A DNA stretch of 64,000 bases from Mycoplasmopsis glycophila (GTDB lineage Bacteria; Bacillota_I; Bacilli_A; Mycoplasmatales; Metamycoplasmataceae), in the NCBI RefSeq assembly GCF_900660605.1, contig NZ_LR215024.1, positions 186,001 to 250,000 on the forward strand, written 5' to 3'. Each line of letters starts with the position of its first letter. Positions within the stretch are counted from its first letter, which is position 1. A program made the position numbers and the translations under genes. Below the pieces are notes generated by a model that saw only the letters and a list, made by a program, of their open reading frames with translations, searched no databases and was not told the origin of the DNA. Positions 60,161 through 64,000 of this stretch are shown in pieces.

Positions 60161-60612
60161 TGGAACTTACAAGAATTATTAAAGCTCCTGTTTTAACTGA
60201 AAAAACTGATGTTCAAAGATCAGCTGGTGTTTACACATTTAAAGTTGACTACCACGCTAACAAATTTCAAATTGCTCAAGCGGTTGAAACAATCTTTGGT
60301 GTAAAAGTTACAAAAGTTAACACAATTAAAATCGAAAAGAAACCTAAAAACGTTGGTCGTTTCCATGGATTTACAAATCGTTACAAAAAAGCAATGGTTT
60401 GAATAGCAGAAGGTGAATCACTTAACTACTTACCAGAAGATTCAGCTACAGAAATCGAATCAGAAGAAACAAAAGCACAAAAAGCAGCTAAAGCAAACGA
60501 AGTAGAAAACAAAGTTGCAGCTAAATTAGCTCAAAAGAAAGCTGTTGCTACAAAAGTTGCTAAAGCTCCTGTTAAACAAGCAACTACAAAACGTAAAGTT
60601 GGTGGAGAATAA
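60160..60612 (+). CDS. rplW: ribosomal protein L23 with C-terminal extension
   Basis: A 150-residue L23; the normal domain (ELTRIIKAPVLTEKTD, VYTFKVDYHANKFQIAQAVE) ends near residue 95. It continues past a UGA-coded Trp at 60400-60402 into a tail of about 50 residues rich in Ala, Lys and Glu, with repeats of KAA, KVA and AKLAQKK. L23 forms the tunnel exit where trigger factor docks, so the tail could reach solvent there. Starts by one-base overlap with rplD and ends before a 171-bp gap. Confidence 0.95.
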
Positions 60613-60783
60613 TTTTCCGTTATCTTTATTAAACACAAAATTCATACACACTATTTAAAACTATACTATTACACACACTATTAAAAAATTCACAAAATAA
60701 TATTGAATTATTAAAATGCGGAATAAAAACTTGCTTAAAAGACATCGCCGCAATTATTTTTAAGCAAAAGGAGAAAAGACAAA
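60613..60783 (+). other. unusual gap within S10 operon, with repeat and hairpin
   Basis: 171 AT-rich bases between rplW and rplB, where adjacent operon members otherwise overlap or lie only bases apart. It contains a direct repeat of ACACACTATT (near 60645 and 60670), and a 10-bp perfect stem (60731-60740 with 60758-60767) whose right arm ends at the rplB binding site AAAAGGAG. No open frame is supported. Confidence 0.6.
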
Positions 60784-61629
60784 ATGGCAATTAAACACTA
60801 TAAGCCAACTACTAATGGTCGTAGAAATATGTCTTCTCTTGATTACAAACAAAACTTATCTGGTCACGCACCTACTAAATCACTTTTAGTAAACTTAAAA
60901 AACCACGCAGGTCGTAACAACCAAGGTAAGATTACTGTTAGACATCACGGGGGACGTGTTAAAAGATTCTACAGATTAGTAGACTTTAAACGTAATAAAG
61001 ATAACATTCCTGCCATTGTTAAAACAATTGAATATGATCCAAACAGATCAGCAAACATTTGTTTATTAGCATATGCAGACGGAGAAAAAAGATACATTTT
61101 AGCTCCAAAAGGTATTCAATTAGGTCAAACAGTTATTTCAGGAACAAATGTTGATATTATTGTTGGTAACACATTACCATTAGCAAACATCCCTGAAGGA
61201 ACATTTGTTCACAATATTGAAATGCAACCAGGAGGTGGAGGAATTATAGCACGTAGTGCTGGAACTTCAGCTCAAATTTTAGGTAAAGATGACGATGGAA
61301 AATACGTTGTTTTAAGATTAAAATCAGGTGAAACACGTCGTATTTTAGCTCGTTGTCGTGCTACAGTTGGTATCGTAGGAAACGAAGAATACTTACTTGT
61401 TAATGTTGGTAAAGCTGGAATTAATAGACACAAAGGGATTAGACCTACAGTACGTGGTTCTGTAATGAACCCAGTAGATCACCCACATGGTGGAGGGGAA
61501 GGTAAACAACCAGTTGGTCGTAAAGCTCCTCTTACTCCATGAGGTAAAAAAGCTCTTGGTGTTAAAACAAGAAAAACTAAAAAATCTTCAAATAAACTTA
61601 TTTTAAGAAGAAGAAAGGATGCTAAATAA
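60784..61629 (+). CDS. rplB: ribosomal protein L2
   Basis: A 281-residue L2, normal length, essential for subunit association and peptidyl transfer. [21 protein letters not shown] and [22 protein letters not shown] lead in. [31 protein letters not shown] contains the conserved His and a UGA-coded Trp. The hexamer AAGGAG is 10 bases before the ATG and abuts a hairpin. Overlaps rpsS by one base. Confidence 0.97.
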
Positions 61630-61907
61630 TGGCACGTAGTCTTAAAAAAGGTCCTTTTGCAGACGATCATTTACTTAAAAAAGTTGATGCAATCGTTGAA
61701 GGAAAAGCGCCTAAAAAACCAATTAAAACTTGATCAAGACGTTCAACAATTTTCCCAAGTTTCGTTGGGTTGACATTTGCAGTTCACAACGGTAAACAAT
61801 TTATCGAAGTGTATGTAACAGATGATATGGTAGGACACAAATTAGGAGAATTCGCACCAACAAGAACTTTCTCAGGTCATGGTGCTGATAAAGGTAAGAA
61901 AAAATAA
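61629..61907 (+). CDS. rpsS: ribosomal protein S19
   Basis: A 92-residue S19. [40 protein letters not shown] and [20 protein letters not shown] are characteristic. It lies in the 30S head and contacts S13. One-base TAATG overlaps with rplB and rplV. Confidence 0.97.
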
Positions 61908-62242
61908 TGCAAGCAAAAGCACATGTTAAATTACAAAGAACAAGCGTTAAAAAATCTAAATGAGTTGCTGACTTAGTTAGAGGAAAAGACGTTCAAGTTG
62001 CGCTTGGAATCTTACACAATACAAACAAAAAAGCATCTCCTATGCTTATCAAATTAATCAACTCTGCTATCGCAAATGCAACAAACAACCACGGGATGGA
62101 TGCATCTAAATTATTTATTAAAGAAGTTTATGTAAATGAAGGTCCAACATTAAAAAGATTTCAACCAAGAAGCCAAGGAAGAGCATATTCAATTTTAAAA
62201 CGTACATCTAACTTAACAGTAGTATTAGAGGAGAGAAACTAA
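61907..62242 (+). CDS. rplV: ribosomal protein L22
   Basis: A 111-residue L22. [29 protein letters not shown] at the start (UGA Trp), [20 protein letters not shown] and the tunnel hairpin [24 protein letters not shown]. It lines the exit tunnel with L4. One-base overlaps with rpsS and rpsC. Confidence 0.97.
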
Positions 62243-62895
62243 TGGGTCAAAAAGTCAATCCTAATGGATTCCGTTATGGAATTACTAAAAAACACAATAC
62301 ACAATGATTTGCAGAAAAAGAAAACTTTGGAAAATATTTAGTAGAAGATGCTAAAATTTACAAATTTTTCGATAAGTTAGTACGTAAATATGAACTTGGT
62401 AAAGTTGAAGTAAAAAGAAACCAACACAACAAAATTACTGTAGTATTACACACAGCAAAACCAGCAGCTCTTTTAGGAACTGAAGGTAAAAACATTCAAG
62501 AATTAACTGTAACCTTACAAAAATTCTTAAAAAATAGACAAGCAAACATTAACTTAAAAGTTGTTGAACTTGCTCAACCTGAATTAAATGCAAAATTACT
62601 TGCAGAAATGATTGCGACAAAATTAGAAAACCGTGAAAGCTTCCGTTCAGCACAAAAAATAGCTATTAGAAGTGCTATGCGTGCTGGAGCAAAAGGAATC
62701 AAAACTGCCGTTAGTGGTCGTTTAAACGGTGTTGATATGGCTCGTACAGAAGGATATTCTGAAGGAGAAATGAAACTTCACACACTTAGACAAAATGTTG
62801 ATTATGCAACAGCAACAGCTAGAACAACATATGGTGCTATCGGAGTTAAAGTTTGAGTATCATTAGGTGAAATTTTGGAAGGAGATAAAAAATAA
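62242..62895 (+). CDS. rpsC: ribosomal protein S3
   Basis: A 217-residue S3 with KH domain. [26 protein letters not shown] has the conserved start and a UGA Trp; [22 protein letters not shown] and GVKVWVSLGEIL mark the C-terminal domain. It forms the mRNA entry site with S4 and S5. One-base overlaps with rplV and rplP. Confidence 0.97.
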
Positions 62896-63314
62896 TGCTT
62901 CAACCAAAAAGAACTAAATACAGAAAACCATTCTTAGTTAAACATGACAAACGTAAAGCTACAAAAGGAAACACAGTAGCATTTGGTGAGTTTGGACTTC
63001 AAGCTGTTACATCAGCTTGAGTTACAGCAAGACAAATCGAATCTGCTCGTATTGCAGCTACACGTAGAATGGGACGTGAAGGACAAGTTATTATTCGTAT
63101 CTTCCCTCACTTTTCGAAAACATCTAAACCTATCGGAGTTCGTATGGGATCTGGTAAGGGTGCACCTGAATTATGATACACAGCTGTTAAAGTAAACACA
63201 ATGATGTTTGAAGTTGCCGGAGTTCCAGAAGAAGTAGCATACGATGCTTTACGTCTTGCTGGTCACAAATTACCTGTAAAATGAAGAATTGTTAGAAGAG
63301 AAGGAGATAAATAA
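62895..63314 (+). CDS. rplP: ribosomal protein L16
   Basis: A 139-residue L16. [63 protein letters not shown] and a C-terminal GHKLPVKWRIV are conserved. It contacts the A-site tRNA and ends with AAGGAG for the next gene. One-base overlap with rpsC. Confidence 0.97.
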
Positions 63315-63315
63315 T

Positions 63316-63510
63316 ATGCTTTACAAAGACTTACAAAACAAATCAGTTGAAGAACTTGTTCAATTAGTACAGGACTTAAAAGCTGAATTATTTACTTTAA
63401 GATACAAAAATGTTACAGGTGACTTAAAAGAAACACACAAAATTTCAGTTATTAGAAAAGACATTGCTAAAGCTTTAACAGCTTTAAATGAAAAGCAAGG
63501 AGCTAAATAG
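63316..63510 (+). CDS. rpmC: ribosomal protein L29
   Basis: A 64-residue L29: [43 protein letters not shown] in shorthand covers the two-helix fold (here residues 11-52). Start ATG 63316 is preceded by AAGGAG within the end of rplP. L29 sits at the tunnel exit with L23. Confidence 0.95.
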   Translation: MLYKDLQNKSVEELVQLVQDLKAELFTLRYKNVTGDLKETHKISVIRKDIAKALTALNEKQGAK

Positions 63511-63512
63511 TC

Positions 63513-63782
63513 ATGGAAAGAAACACAAGAAAAACATTAGTAGGAACAGTTGTTTCAGCTGGTAAAACAGCAAAAACAATTATTGTTGCTGTAGATACAT
63601 ACAAAAAACACCCACTTTACTCAAAACGTTTCAAATCAACAAAACGTTTCGCAGTACATGATGAAAACCACGAAGCACAACTTGGTGATATCGTAGTTAT
63701 TATGGAAACAAGACCACTTTCAAGAACAAAACACTTTAGATTAGTTTCAATTAAAGAAGCTGCTGTTAAAGGAGCTGAATAG
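63513..63782 (+). CDS. rpsQ: ribosomal protein S17
   Basis: An 89-residue S17: [41 protein letters not shown] and [21 protein letters not shown] are diagnostic of the OB fold. Binds 16S helix 11 early in assembly. Two bases after the rpmC stop; two bases before the rplN start. Confidence 0.97.
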   Translation: MERNTRKTLVGTVVSAGKTAKTIIVAVDTYKKHPLYSKRFKSTKRFAVHDENHEAQLGDIVVIMETRPLSRTKHFRLVSIKEAAVKGAE

Positions 63783-63784
63783 TT

Positions 63785-64000
63785 ATGTTATTAGAACTTT
63801 CAAAAGCAAACGTTGCTGATAACACAGGTGCTAAAGAAATCGGTGTTATCCGTATCTTAGGTGGTTCAAAGAAAAAAATCGCTAAAATCGGTGATGTAGT
63901 TGTATGTTCAGTAAAAAAAGCTATGCCTAACGGTATGGTAAAAGAAGGTCAAGTTGTTAAAGCGGTTGTAGTTCGTTCACGTTACGGAATTCACCGTGGA
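63785..64000 (+). CDS. rplN: ribosomal protein L14, 3' end beyond window
   Basis: The first 72 codons of L14 (about 122 in full): [31 protein letters not shown], then [32 protein letters not shown]. Cut by the window edge. Next in the operon would be rplX. Confidence 0.96.
   Translation, partial: MLLELSKANVADNTGAKEIGVIRILGGSKKKIAKIGDVVVCSVKKAMPNGMVKEGQVVKAVVVRSRYGIHRG

Overview
The window is a chromosomal segment of an AT-rich mollicute that reads UGA as tryptophan: almost every protein here has in-frame TGA codons at tryptophan positions, with TGG rare. Gene content and sequence character point to the hominis-group mycoplasmas (Mycoplasmopsis-like). The evidence is a 16S-23S operon with no adjacent 5S gene, lipoproteins with a Lys-Cys lipobox, a TNase lipoprotein inside an ABC operon, and a Ca2+-type P-ATPase. 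The species is not assigned.

Layout. 1-2102 (minus) is the 5' part of a large surface lipoprotein. 2237-8669 holds a P-type ATPase, trigger factor, a decayed lipoprotein locus and gpsA. 8847-14337 holds valS-folD-pfkA, a HAD phosphatase and secG. 14549-20328 is a complete nucleoside ABC importer (BMP lipoprotein, double ATPase, two permeases). It is followed by ptsI, the nucleoside catabolic operon deoD-pdp-deoC and a YmdB-type phosphodiesterase. 26097-33855 is a second ABC operon: large P80-like lipoprotein, TNase-type nuclease lipoprotein, ATPase with a very large insertion, two permeases and a tiny membrane protein. 34461-39158 is the 16S-23S rRNA operon. Two tRNA genes (minus), ppa and five tRNA genes (plus) follow.

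41209-48267 carries rnr, a TrmN6-like methyltransferase, metG, a small ABM-fold protein and two tandem DHH phosphoesterases. 48304-51978 (minus) is a heterodimeric ABC exporter. Next come tRNA-Arg and the SRP RNA (minus), then cmk-der, a catalytically empty RNase J-like protein, an unknown membrane protein and a thioredoxin-like protein. From 58370 to the window end runs the S10 ribosomal protein operon (rpsJ to rplN, truncated).

How the genes fit together. A large part of the window can be read as one scavenging pathway. A surface nuclease degrades nucleic acid. ABC importers bring in nucleosides and possibly larger fragments. DeoD and Pdp release bases and (deoxy)ribose-1-phosphate. DeoC feeds deoxyribose-5-phosphate into glycolysis alongside PfkA and PtsI. 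The P80-like importer's substrate is inferred from context only.

The most unusual observations are: an RNase J homologue that has lost every recognisable metal ligand; two ABC ATPases with large insertions, one of them carrying two predicted membrane helices inside a nucleotide-binding domain; and at least five genes without a Shine-Dalgarno sequence whose start codon lies 6-7 nt after a -10 box, as expected for leaderless mRNAs.
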